From Lapidilactobacillus wuchangensis (lineage in GTDB: Bacteria; Bacillota; Bacilli; Lactobacillales; Lactobacillaceae), in the NCBI RefSeq assembly GCF_003946645.1, contig NZ_RHOU01000001.1, positions 1 to 64,000 on the forward strand: 64,000 bases of DNA. Reading direction: 5' to 3'. The first letter of the stretch is position 1, and the number at the start of each line of letters is the position of its first letter. Positions 19,570 through 27,713 of this stretch are shown here, piece after piece. The position numbers and the translations under genes are program-made. The notes below the pieces were generated by a model. That model was not told where the DNA came from and made no database searches. It worked only from the letters and a program-made list of their open reading frames with translations.

Positions 19570-19616
19570 TGCCAAGTCTTTCACTAGTTGTTGGGCAATT
19601 TGAGTCAACAATAACT

Positions 19617-20256
19617 AGTTTTGGGCAGAATAGTGGACAACTCCGTTGCGGCCGGCGGAGTGTGGAACGCGGCCGGGATTGATTTGAGCTTATTGCTACG
19701 CAACAATCTCAAATGCAACCCTTATCCTAAGCGCTAAAGCGCCAAGGATAATTTGGCGGCTGACAACCCGGCGGCCTTCACTGCGTTTTGAGCTAGGTTA
19801 GTCCACTGTAGATTTGATTGTTATTAAGGCAATACCAGTGGAGTTTGATGCCAATCACCCAGTAACGACCTGATGAAACCAATAGAGTTCAGCACCACTG
19901 TTTAGAAAATCAAATTGACATAAAATAATAAGCCTGTTTGACAATTTTTATCTGGATAAAACCAGAAACTGTCAAATAGGCTTTTTTGTATTACTGTTCA
20001 GTTGTGACAACAATTTGAATGAAGTTGATTAATCCCACTACGCGCTGCCTTAAGCATTTACAAAAATGTAGTGAACCACCTTAACTCCAGACGGAATGGA
20101 GGGCGTGGTTGTCAGCCGCCAAATTTGTCTTATTGCTTTAGCAATTAGACAAAGGCTCGTATTTGAAACAATTGTGGTTTTCAATTGGTTCAAATCGATG
20201 CCGGCCGCGTTCCACAACCAGCAAGCCCGCAATGGAGTCAGATTCAATTCTGTTTC
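19617..20256 (+). repeat. Large inverted-repeat element, full copy E2 (reference copy)
   Basis: This about 640-bp imperfect palindrome fills the gap between the ABC exporter and plsC. The left arm module (about 19647-19775) and right arm module (20101-20228) are inverted copies of each other, and a terminator-like hairpin (19930-19987) lies between them. The right arm holds three helices: GTGGTTGT pairs with ACAACCA, TTGTCT-T-ATTGC pairs with GCAAT-T-AGACAA around a TTTA loop, and TTTGAA pairs with TTCAAA. Conserved joints are TCAGCC, AAGGCTCGTATTT and GCGTTCCAC. No transposase or convincing gene is present. A 65-codon open frame on the minus strand of the right arm recurs in copy E4 but follows from sequence conservation of the arm. 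Confidence 0.85.
19930..19987 (+). terminator. Central hairpin terminator of E2
   Basis: AAGCCTGTTTGACA pairs imperfectly with TGTCAAATAGGCTT, with CTGG/CCAG pairing inside, then a T6 run. It is the first strong terminator after the ABC exporter genes, about 360 nt past their stop codon. Confidence 0.75.
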
Positions 20257-20264
20257 AAACTTTG

Positions 20265-20921
20265 CTACTTAATCTTATCCTCAGCTTTTTCCGCCGCCAA
20301 TTTCTTCAAATCAGGTTGGTATTTAAAGTTGGGATCGATTTGTTGATCTAATTGCTGCCAAGCGTTGGTCATGGCATCGTTTATTTCAGCAAGACCAGCT
20401 TCATCTAATTTCTGACGTACGGGAATTTGAATTGGTTCGCCGAAACCAACCGTTACCCGTTTGTGCTTGAGAAAGTCTTTAAAAGTCACTGGCCCTTGAT
20501 AGACGACTGGTAATAATGGTACTTTGGCCATTTTGGCGATTAAGGCTGCGCCGCCTTTAAGTTGGGCTGAGTAGCGTGTCCCTGACGGAAACATGATTAG
20601 TGACAGTTTGCCTTCTTTTAAAATTCGGACCGGTGTTTTAATTGCAGAAGGGCCAGGATTGAAACGGTCAACAGGAAATGCGTGGGCATGCACTAGAATC
20701 CAACGCAGAATTGGATTATGAAATAATTCTTTTTTAGCCATGAAACTGAATTCACGTGGTCGCGCGGCAATTGCGAAAATAATCGGTTCCCACCAAGTTC
20801 GATGGGGCGCGACTAGAATATAAGGACCGTCAATTAAATTTTCACGATTAACGACTTTGGTGTGGCCATTAAGGAGCCAGACCAGAAAACGAGCAATTGG
20901 ACGAACAATTTTATAAAACAT
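20265..20921 (-). CDS. plsC: 1-acyl-sn-glycerol-3-phosphate acyltransferase (PlsC)
   Basis: A 218-aa membrane-associated acyltransferase that converts lysophosphatidic acid to phosphatidic acid in phospholipid synthesis. Motif I reads APHRTWWEP, so the usual HX4D appears as HX4E. Motif III is FPSGTRYSAQLKGG, and an N-terminal hydrophobic stretch (FLVWLL) is present. The start is ATG 20921 behind AGGTGAAAG, in preference to an in-frame start 51 bases upstream. The gene is convergent with the ABC exporter operon across repeat E2, and its stop codon lies about nine bases from the end of that repeat. A short TATAAT on the minus strand at 20987-20992 may serve it. Confidence 0.9.
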   Translation of the reverse strand: MFYKIVRPIARFLVWLLNGHTKVVNRENLIDGPYILVAPHRTWWEPIIFAIAARPREFSFMAKKELFHNPILRWILVHAHAFPVDRFNPGPSAIKTPVRILKEGKLSLIMFPSGTRYSAQLKGGAALIAKMAKVPLLPVVYQGPVTFKDFLKHKRVTVGFGEPIQIPVRQKLDEAGLAEINDAMTNAWQQLDQQIDPNFKYQPDLKKLAAEKAEDKIK

Positions 20922-20986
20922 GCTTTCACCTGAGTTTCTAAAAGTTCCTAAAATTCGTTCCTGTAGTTTCAACGAATACTAAAAAA

Positions 20987-21017
20987 ATTATATCAGAAAA
21001 AAAGAATTTGGTATAAT
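20987..21017. promoter_or_regulatory. Divergent -10 boxes for plsC and trmN6
   Basis: On the plus strand TGG-TATAAT (21009-21017) is an extended -10 for trmN6. On the minus strand TATAAT (20987-20992) could serve plsC. Neither has a clear -35. Confidence 0.45.
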
Positions 21018-21099
21018 TAAATTACTAACTCTTAGCAGTAACTTCGTTAAAAAAAGTCATTGTCGATGACTAGATTTCATTTTGAGGGGCGTTTAGCAA

Positions 21100-21846
21100 G
21101 TGGAACGAATCGATCAATTAATTAATGGTGGCGTTAAAATCATTCAAAGTGATGATGTTTTCTCTTTTTCATTAGATGCAGTCTTACTCGCCGATTTTGT
21201 TCAAGCACGGCAGCGTGATCAGATTATTGATCTGTGTGCTGGCAATGGGGCGGTAGGCTTATTTCTTAGCCAGAAGACCAAGGGGCCGATCACAATGGTG
21301 GAGATTCAGGAGAAGTTGGCTGATATGGCCCGCCGTTCAGTGAGCTTGAATCACTTGGACGACCAAATTCAGGTGGCCACCATGGATTTGAAAGAGTCGC
21401 CACAAAAACTTGGTCATGATTTTGCTGATGTGGTCAGTTGTAACCCACCGTATTTCGTCGATCATCAGCAAAGTATTAAAAATCCGAATCCGTATTATGC
21501 GATTGCGCGTCATGAAATCAAAACTGATTTAGCCACGGTCCTGGCGACTAGTCAACAATTATTGAAGACCAATGGCCATTTTTATATGGTACATCGGCCG
21601 GAACGTTTAGCTGACATTATGTTCGCCTGTCAAGCACATCGTTTGGCACCAAAGCGAATTCGTTTCGTTTATCCTAAAGCTGGTCGCGAGGCCAATATGG
21701 TTTTATTTGAAGCAATTAAGAATGGCCGGCCCAATGGTGTGCGTGTTTTACCACCGTTAGTTGCCTACACAGACCAGAATGAATATACGCCGGAAGTGAA
21801 ACGGATTTTGCATGGTGAAGCGGCTACTGGAGGATCGACAAAGTGA
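21100..21846 (+). CDS. trmN6: tRNA1(Val) (adenine-37-N6)-methyltransferase TrmN6 (YabB family)
   Basis: A 248-aa SAM-dependent methyltransferase of the YabB/TrmN6 family, which methylates A37 of a valine tRNA in characterised members. SAM-binding motif I is [14 protein letters not shown] (about residues 42-55) and the catalytic NPPYF motif of N6-adenine methyltransferases is at about 114-118. GTG 21100 is the start, behind GAGGGG. Its stop overlaps the GTG start of the next gene by four bases (GTGA), the same pairing with a GIY-YIG gene seen in Bacillus (yabB-yazA). Confidence 0.93.
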   Translation: MERIDQLINGGVKIIQSDDVFSFSLDAVLLADFVQARQRDQIIDLCAGNGAVGLFLSQKTKGPITMVEIQEKLADMARRSVSLNHLDDQIQVATMDLKESPQKLGHDFADVVSCNPPYFVDHQQSIKNPNPYYAIARHEIKTDLATVLATSQQLLKTNGHFYMVHRPERLADIMFACQAHRLAPKRIRFVYPKAGREANMVLFEAIKNGRPNGVRVLPPLVAYTDQNEYTPEVKRILHGEAATGGSTK

Positions 21847-22103
21847 GTTATTACTGTTATTTGGTTCAATGTGCTGACGGAACCTTCTATACTGGCTCGA
21901 CCAATGACGTTGCTAAACGGGTCGCGACCCACAATGCTGGTAAGGGCGCCAAGTATACTCGGAATCGCCGCCCAGTTAAATTACTTTATCAGCAAGAATT
22001 CGATGACAAGCATGCTGCCTTGAGTTTTGAAGCCAAGTTCAAACAACACTCGCGGCGCCAAAAAGAAGCTTTTTTAACGGCACATCATGTGACTTGGCGT
22101 TAA
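21843..22103 (+). CDS. yazA: GIY-YIG nuclease superfamily protein (YazA/UPF0213)
   Basis: An 86-aa single-domain GIY-YIG protein. The motif appears as [18 protein letters not shown], followed by the family's conserved Arg ([17 protein letters not shown]) and a C-terminal Glu (SFEAKFK). The superfamily cuts DNA, but the role of this UPF0213 branch is not settled. It starts at GTG 21843, overlapping trmN6 by four bases, so the two are probably translated together. Confidence 0.92.
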   Translation: MSYYCYLVQCADGTFYTGSTNDVAKRVATHNAGKGAKYTRNRRPVKLLYQQEFDDKHAALSFEAKFKQHSRRQKEAFLTAHHVTWR

Positions 22104-22132
22104 GTCGCGACAGATAAATCGCTAATTTTAGC

Positions 22133-22161
22133 TTGCATGTCAAGGCTTTTATCGGTATAAT
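22133..22161 (+). promoter_or_regulatory. Strong sigma-A promoter of rpsB
   Basis: TTGCAT (22133-22138), a 17-bp spacer and TATAAT (22156-22161). Transcription should begin near 22168, leaving a structured leader of about 114 nt before rpsB. Confidence 0.85.
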
Positions 22162-22167
22162 CATAAA

Positions 22168-22281
22168 TGGTGTTGTAGCACCAAATTCACACACTTAGTG
22201 ATTATTCGCTAGTTGCCGGGCTGCCCTGGTTGGCGAATAAAGCGAGCTAAGTGGCGGAATAAAACATTAGGAGGCTTTATC
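22168..22281 (+). ncRNA. Structured 5' leader of rpsB, candidate S2 autoregulatory RNA
   Basis: Between promoter and start codon the RNA can form a long helix: ACTTAG pairs with CTAAGT, ATTCGC pairs with GCGAAT, and CCGGG / CCCTGG closes inside. A short hairpin TGGTG / CACCA precedes it. Ribosomal protein S2 is known to autoregulate through its leader in several bacteria. That this fold binds S2 is inference. Confidence 0.5.
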
Positions 22282-23076
22282 ATGGCAGTATTATCAATGA
22301 AGCAATTACTAGAAGCAGGGGTTCACTTTGGTCACCAAACTCGTCGTTGGAATCCAAAGATGAAGCCATACATTTTTACAGAACGTAACGGTATCTATAT
22401 TATCGACTTACAAAAGACTGTAAAAATGGTTGATGACGCTTATAACTTTGTCAAGGCTGTTGCCGCTGACGGTGGTGTTTTCTTGTTTGTTGGTACTAAG
22501 AAACAAGCACAAGAAGCAATCGCTGAAGAAGCAACTCGCGCTGGTCAATTTTACGTTAACCATCGTTGGTTAGGTGGTACTTTAACTAACTGGAATACCA
22601 TCCAAAGCCGAATCAAACATTTGAAAGATATCAAAAAGATGAGCGAAGACGGTACTTTCGATCTTTTACCAAAGAAAGAAGTTTCCCTCTTACGTAAGGA
22701 ACAAGAAAAACTTGAGAAATTCTTAGGCGGTATCGAAGATATGCCTCGGATTCCTGATGTGATGTTCATCGTTGACCCTCGCAAGGAACGGATTGCTGTT
22801 AAAGAAGCTCAAAAGCTGAACATTCCAATCGTTGCAATGGTTGATACTAACACTGATCCTGATGATATCGATGTTATCATCCCTTCAAACGATGATGCTA
22901 TTCGTGCCGTACGTTTGATCACTGCTAAAATGGCTGATGCTGTTATCGAAGGCCGTCAAGGTGAAGACCAAGGCGCTGACGAAGCACAACCAGAACCAGC
23001 AGCTAAAGCTGGCGACGAATCAATCGAAGAAATTGCAAATCAAGTTGAAGAATCAACTCCTGACGACGCTGAATAA
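22282..23076 (+). CDS. rpsB: 30S ribosomal protein S2
   Basis: A 264-aa S2 protein, part of the small subunit body. The family N-terminus [20 protein letters not shown] and the central VGTKKQAQ and [12 protein letters not shown] are all present. The C-terminal tail ([18 protein letters not shown]...) is acidic and low in complexity, as often seen in lactobacilli. AGGAGG precedes ATG 22282; an in-frame start 69 bases upstream would fall inside the structured leader and is rejected. A terminator separates it from tsf. Confidence 0.98.
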   Translation: MAVLSMKQLLEAGVHFGHQTRRWNPKMKPYIFTERNGIYIIDLQKTVKMVDDAYNFVKAVAADGGVFLFVGTKKQAQEAIAEEATRAGQFYVNHRWLGGTLTNWNTIQSRIKHLKDIKKMSEDGTFDLLPKKEVSLLRKEQEKLEKFLGGIEDMPRIPDVMFIVDPRKERIAVKEAQKLNIPIVAMVDTNTDPDDIDVIIPSNDDAIRAVRLITAKMADAVIEGRQGEDQGADEAQPEPAAKAGDESIEEIANQVEESTPDDAE

Positions 23077-23105
23077 TTTCCCGTCAATGAATTAATTGGC
23101 ATTCG

Positions 23106-23152
23106 GAAGAGTTTGAATCAAAACCTGGTTTTGGTGCAAGCTCTTTCTTTGT
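23106..23152 (+). terminator. Terminator or attenuator between rpsB and tsf
   Basis: GAAGAGTTTG pairs with CAAGCTCTTT (two G-T pairs), with AAAACC/GGTTTT nested inside, then TTTCTTTG. The T tract is interrupted, so partial read-through into tsf is plausible. Confidence 0.65.
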
Positions 23153-23220
23153 CAAAATAATGTTTTTAAAAATCTATGCTTAGAATAGCTTAAAGACTGC
23201 TGTTCTTCGCAGCTTGGATA

Positions 23221-23340
23221 TAATCGTGCTCAAGGTGACAAATGGCTATGGCTAACTTAATTAATTATCCGATCGGTTACCCCCGCTCAAATAATTAATT
23301 GAAGTTAGCCTACGCCAAAAGTTTGTTGTCCGCACAACTT
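23221..23340 (+). repeat. Long-hairpin H element in the tsf 5' region
   Basis: A 120-nt imperfect palindrome. GGCTATGGCTAACTT-AATTAATTAT pairs with ATAATTAATT-GAAGTTAGCCTACGCC, and GGTGACAA pairs with TTGTTGTCC in the outer stem. It ends 8 nt before the tsf ribosome binding site, so it would be part of any transcript entering from rpsB. Related copies are at 40908-41142 and 57546-57665. This copy has lost the typical CACACT end. Confidence 0.75.
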
Positions 23341-23360
23341 AAATTTTGGAGGTTCTATAC

Positions 23361-24239
23361 ATGGCTAAAATTACTGCTGCTCAAGTTAAAGAATTACGTG
23401 AAAAAACAAGTGTTGGTATGATGGACGCTAAAAAAGCGCTCGTTGCTACTGACGGTGACATGGAAAAAGCAATTGATGTTTTACGTGAAAAAGGTATGGC
23501 AAAAGCTGCTAAGAAGAGTGATCGTGTTGCCGCTGAAGGTTTAGCACAAATCGCTGTTAGCGGTGATACTGCAGCTATTATCGAAGTTAACTCAGAAACT
23601 GATTTCGTTGCAACCAATGACAAGTTCACAACCTTAGTTGGTGAAATTGCTGATGCAATTGCTGCTAACAAACCAGCTGATAACGAAGCTGCTTTGGTAT
23701 TGCCAATTGCTGACGGCACAATTGCTGAACGGATTACTGGTTTAACTGCCGTTATTGGTGAAAAAATCAGCTTACGTCGTTTCCAATTAGTTGAAAAGAC
23801 TAACAGTCAAAACTTCGGTTCTTACTTACACAATGGTGGCCAAATTGCTGCTTTGGTTGTTATCGAAGGTGCTGACGAAGAAACTGCTCGTGACGTAGCA
23901 ATGCATGTTGCTGCTATCAATCCTAAGTATGTTTCTCGTGAAGACGTTCCTGCTGAAGTTTTGAATCACGAACGTGAAGTTTTAACTGAAGAAACTAAAA
24001 ACGAAGGCAAGCCTGAAAAGATTATTGCTAAAATCGTTGAAGGCCGCTTAAACAAATTCTTATCTGAAATCAGCTTGGCTGACCAAGAATTTGTTAAAGA
24101 TCCTGACCAAACAGTTGCTAAATATGTTGCCAGCAAGAACGGCAAGTTAGTTAGCTTCACTCGTTTTGAAGTTGGCGAAGGTATCGAAAAACAAGCTGAT
24201 AACTTTGCTGAAGAAGTTATGAGCCAAATCAAAGACTAA
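23361..24239 (+). CDS. tsf: Elongation factor Ts
   Basis: A 292-aa EF-Ts, the nucleotide exchange factor for EF-Tu. It shows the N-terminal UBA-like segment ([22 protein letters not shown]), the TDFVA motif ([13 protein letters not shown]) that inserts into EF-Tu, and the dimerisation/core domain. TTGGAGG precedes ATG 23361. Its codon use is strongly biased like rpsB. It sits in the usual place after rpsB but is followed by a terminator and an ABC/two-component module instead of pyrH. Confidence 0.98.
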   Translation: MAKITAAQVKELREKTSVGMMDAKKALVATDGDMEKAIDVLREKGMAKAAKKSDRVAAEGLAQIAVSGDTAAIIEVNSETDFVATNDKFTTLVGEIADAIAANKPADNEAALVLPIADGTIAERITGLTAVIGEKISLRRFQLVEKTNSQNFGSYLHNGGQIAALVVIEGADEETARDVAMHVAAINPKYVSREDVPAEVLNHEREVLTEETKNEGKPEKIIAKIVEGRLNKFLSEISLADQEFVKDPDQTVAKYVASKNGKLVSFTRFEVGEGIEKQADNFAEEVMSQIKD

Positions 24240-24301
24240 TTAATGTTATTAAAGGTGAATTGTGGCTGGCTAATGACTAGTTGCAAGCTTATCTTGAAAA
24301 G

Positions 24302-24337
24302 TACAGTCATCCTTATTGGACGGACTGTATTTTTTTA
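24302..24337 (+). terminator. Intrinsic terminator after tsf
   Basis: TACAGTC / GGACTGTA stem with an inner ATCC/GGAC part, followed by seven T residues. Confidence 0.88.
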
Positions 24338-24424
24338 ACTCTTTTTCTGGGAGTCACTTACTTGTCACTTTGACTTGTTAAACTGAAATTAAGCATGGAG
24401 TAATTGGGTCAAGGAGTGGGTAAA

Positions 24425-25099
24425 ATGGAATTATTACGCGTTAGCAAGTTAAGCAAAGTTTATGGTAGTGGCAGTGCACAGGTGACCGCCTTAGCCGATG
24501 TTTCTTTTACGGTCGATCAAGGTGAGTTTGTGGCGATTGTTGGGGCCTCTGGTAGTGGCAAATCAACGCTGCTTCATTTGATCGGTGGTGTGGACCGGCC
24601 AACTGAGGGCGCTGTCTTTCTCGATGGTCAAAATATCTTTTCTTTCAGTGATGATCAATTGGCGATTTTTCGGCGGCGTGAAGTAGGCTTGATTTATCAA
24701 TTCTACAATTTGATCCCTATCTTAAATGTGACGGAAAATATCACTTTGCCATTGGAATTAGATAATCGCCAAGCCGATCCTGAAAAACTGGCTGCTTTGT
24801 TAAAAAGGCTGGGGCTAACCAATCGTCGCGAACATTTACCCAATGAATTATCTGGTGGGCAACAACAGCGGGTGTCAATTGGACGGGCCTTGATTACCGA
24901 ACCAGCATTGTTATTGGCTGACGAACCAACTGGCAATTTAGATTCAGCCACGAGTGCGGAAATTTTGGCGTTGTTGAAGCAGGCCAATCGCGAATATAAA
25001 CAAACCATCGTGATGATCACCCATGATTTGGAAATTGCTCGTCAAGCTGATCGGGTCATTGAGATTGAGGATGGTCGGATCATTCGGGAGGCCAAATAA
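24425..25099 (+). CDS. ABC transporter ATP-binding protein (MacB/LolD-like)
   Basis: A 224-aa ATPase of the family that works with FtsX-type permeases. It has Walker A GASGSGKST, Q-loop YQFYNLIP, signature LSGGQQQR, Walker B LLLADEPTGNLD and H-loop TH. LADEPTGNLDS is characteristic of the LolD/MacB/BceA group. ATG 24425 follows AAGGAGTGGG. The stop TAA shares one base with the permease start. With the next three genes it forms a transporter plus two-component module. Confidence 0.93.
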   Translation: MELLRVSKLSKVYGSGSAQVTALADVSFTVDQGEFVAIVGASGSGKSTLLHLIGGVDRPTEGAVFLDGQNIFSFSDDQLAIFRRREVGLIYQFYNLIPILNVTENITLPLELDNRQADPEKLAALLKRLGLTNRREHLPNELSGGQQQRVSIGRALITEPALLLADEPTGNLDSATSAEILALLKQANREYKQTIVMITHDLEIARQADRVIEIEDGRIIREAK

Positions 25100-27621
25100 T
25101 GATTTTGAAAAAGTTGGCCCAAAGAGATTTCCAATTAAATCGTAAACGGAGTTGGGGCACCATTATTGGCATTACCCTGTCAGTCGCTTTAATTATGGCG
25201 GTGGCCACCATGGTCGCTAGTTTTCGTCAAACCATGATTGATCGCGCCGTTAAAAACGGTGGTTATTATCATTTGGAGTTAATGAATTTGACCGACCGGC
25301 AATTGGAGAAAGTTAGTCAAAATCGAGATTTTAAAAAGCCCTTGACCTATGGCTATGTTGGTGTGGCCGAATTTAAACATCATGGTGATCAATATGATGA
25401 ATCGCCTAATTTAGCGATTTTATCCACCGTCGATGCCAAGCCACAGCAAGTTGGCTATCACTTGTTACAAGGTCGATGGGCGGCTAATAATCACGAAATC
25501 GCGGTTAGTCAAGAAACAATTGCCGATTCCAATTATCGCCTTGGTGACTGGCTGGACATTAAAGTGGGTCAGGCGGTTAGTGGTGAAGTCGTCGACGATC
25601 CTGGCGATAAAGATGGCACTGGTCGCATCACCCATCCCGCCGAACAGGTTGTTAAAAGCCAACCGGCGCGTTATCAGATTACTGGAATTATTGAACAACC
25701 TACCGTCGGTTATCATTATTACGGCTTAACTGCAAGGGCCGCTGTCAATCGAACCAATGCTTACTTGATTTTGCAACAGCCGCGCCACTATCGCCGTGAC
25801 ATTCCGGAAATTCTTGGCTTAGCTTCTTATCGACAGGTTCAGGAATTAAAGAAGAGTCGTTATATGTATGGCGTTAATACTAGCTTGTTGCACTGGCAAG
25901 TTTTTGCGTTCTCTGATAGTAATATCCAAAGCCTTCTCTGGGTTTCTGGGGTGGTATTGGCAATTATTTTGCTGACCAGTATTTTCTGTATACGTAATTC
26001 CTTTGCTATTGCGACTACTGAGAAAACTAAAATGTATGGCATGTTAGCTAGTGTAGGGGCAACTAAACGCCAAATCCGGCAGACAGTTCTGGCTGAAAGT
26101 TTGCTTTTAGGAATCATTGGCATTCCGGCTGGTTTGCTTTTAGGCACGCTTGCGGCCGGCATTTTAGGTCAGGTGATTAATACATTGGGGAGTCAAATTA
26201 TTTTTCATGATGCGCGCGGTTTTCATTTTAGTTTTTCGTGGTTAGGCTTAGTAGTTGCAATTGTACTCGGCATTTTGACGATTTATTTATCAGCGTTAAG
26301 TTCGGCGCGTCGAGCAAGTCGGGTGAGCCCCATCGACCAATTACGAAATCGACAAGCAGTCACTTTGACGGCCAAAAAGTTACGAACACCTAAACGAGTT
26401 AAACGTGTTTTTAAAATGGGCGGTGTGATGGCCTATAAGAATTTACGGCGTAGTCGCAAAAAATACCGCACGACTGTAACTTCAATTGCTGTCAGTATTG
26501 GGACTTTTATTGCGATGACGGCCTTTATTAACACCGCTTTTGCCACTACTGGCCGCTACTATCAGAATCACGATTATAATTTAATTGTTGATATTGGCAA
26601 TCAAGGCACCTCGCGGGAGCAGCTTAATGATGTTGCCAGTTTACCGACAGTCAAAAAAATGCGCGCAATTTCAATCATTGACAGAATGAATCAGCTAAAG
26701 ATTCAGAATCGGCAGCATTTTAATACTAAAAATAAAAGTATTGGCGATGCCAAAGAGTTAAATTTAGATTTAATTGCCGTCGATCATGCTAGTTTCCAGG
26801 AATTGGTCAAGCAACAGAAATTGACTCCGGCCAACAGTACGGGCAGTTTATTGTTTGATGAGTCCGATTCTTCCGGCACCGGACATTCCCAGCGTAGTTT
26901 TAATTATCAAGCCGGTGACCAAATTGCTGCTAGTTTAAGACATGCTGGTAAAAAGCATCACGTCAAATTTAAATTAGGTGGTGTCTTAAAGTCTGTGCCT
27001 AATTGGCTTTATATGGGCAGTTCTGGCACTGTTCTAATCTTGGATCAAGACAAGTATCCGCGAATAAGCGGGCTAAGTTGGTCGCCTAATCAGCTTGTTT
27101 TGAAAGCTACCAAAAACGCAGCAACCAGCACAAAAATCAAAAGTATCATTCCCGGGGTATCAATTGAAGATTTTGATGCCCAGGTGAAAGAAGAGCGCGC
27201 AATGCGGTTGTTGTTTAGTATCTTTTTGTATGGCTTTATTTTAGTGATTATCTTGATTGGCGTGACCAATATTTTCAATACAATCACCGCTAATATGGAA
27301 CTGCGCCAACGAGAATTTGCCGTGCTTAAAAGTGTTGGCATGACTAAGAAAGAATTTAATCAATTAATTAATTTAGAAACTTTATTTTATTGTACGAAAT
27401 CACTTTTAATCGGGATTGCTGGTGGCCTGGTCGGTTCCGCCTTGATTTATATCGGATTTAACGGTAATAGTGCCACACCAGTCAGTTTTCAACTACCAAT
27501 CAAGGCTATTTTGATTTCGACTGTGGCTGTGTTTGCCTTAGTTTATTTAATCATGCGCTATTCTTTGAATAAAATTAATCGCCAAAATATTATTGAAACG
27601 ATCCGCCGTGAAAATATTTAG
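25099..27621 (+). CDS. ABC transporter permease with two FtsX-like domains
   Basis: An 840-aa membrane protein. Eight hydrophobic segments are visible, at about residues 19-40, 275-300, 330-355, 377-398, 456-478, 706-730, 770-790 and 800-823. This is the duplicated FtsX layout, with two large outer loops (about 41-270 and 480-700). Such permeases, driven by LolD/MacB-like ATPases, pull lipids or peptides from the membrane or act as mechanical transmitters; the substrate here is unknown. It is too long, and has too few membrane segments, for a typical BceB (ten helices, about 650 aa). Confidence 0.88.
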   Translation: MILKKLAQRDFQLNRKRSWGTIIGITLSVALIMAVATMVASFRQTMIDRAVKNGGYYHLELMNLTDRQLEKVSQNRDFKKPLTYGYVGVAEFKHHGDQYDESPNLAILSTVDAKPQQVGYHLLQGRWAANNHEIAVSQETIADSNYRLGDWLDIKVGQAVSGEVVDDPGDKDGTGRITHPAEQVVKSQPARYQITGIIEQPTVGYHYYGLTARAAVNRTNAYLILQQPRHYRRDIPEILGLASYRQVQELKKSRYMYGVNTSLLHWQVFAFSDSNIQSLLWVSGVVLAIILLTSIFCIRNSFAIATTEKTKMYGMLASVGATKRQIRQTVLAESLLLGIIGIPAGLLLGTLAAGILGQVINTLGSQIIFHDARGFHFSFSWLGLVVAIVLGILTIYLSALSSARRASRVSPIDQLRNRQAVTLTAKKLRTPKRVKRVFKMGGVMAYKNLRRSRKKYRTTVTSIAVSIGTFIAMTAFINTAFATTGRYYQNHDYNLIVDIGNQGTSREQLNDVASLPTVKKMRAISIIDRMNQLKIQNRQHFNTKNKSIGDAKELNLDLIAVDHASFQELVKQQKLTPANSTGSLLFDESDSSGTGHSQRSFNYQAGDQIAASLRHAGKKHHVKFKLGGVLKSVPNWLYMGSSGTVLILDQDKYPRISGLSWSPNQLVLKATKNAATSTKIKSIIPGVSIEDFDAQVKEERAMRLLFSIFLYGFILVIILIGVTNIFNTITANMELRQREFAVLKSVGMTKKEFNQLINLETLFYCTKSLLIGIAGGLVGSALIYIGFNGNSATPVSFQLPIKAILISTVAVFALVYLIMRYSLNKINRQNIIETIRRENI

Positions 27622-27659
27622 GTCAGGTGCTGGCTAAATTAATTGTGAACGAAATGTTA

Positions 27660-27688
27660 CTGCAATTTACTGGCGTAATCAGTATAAT
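27660..27688 (+). promoter_or_regulatory. Possible promoter for the two-component genes
   Basis: TATAAT at 27683-27688, with only a weak -35 (CTGCAA at 27660-27665, 17-bp spacing). The response regulator and kinase may therefore be transcribed separately from the transporter. Confidence 0.45.
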
Positions 27689-27713
27689 GTGGGGATAAAG
27701 TGAGGTGGATCTG

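Noticed and set aside
19617..20256. The large repeat could be an insertion sequence or a group II intron remnant
   Set aside because: No transposase, reverse transcriptase or intron domain V is visible, and no clear target duplication was found at the ends. A MITE origin is not excluded but lacks support here.
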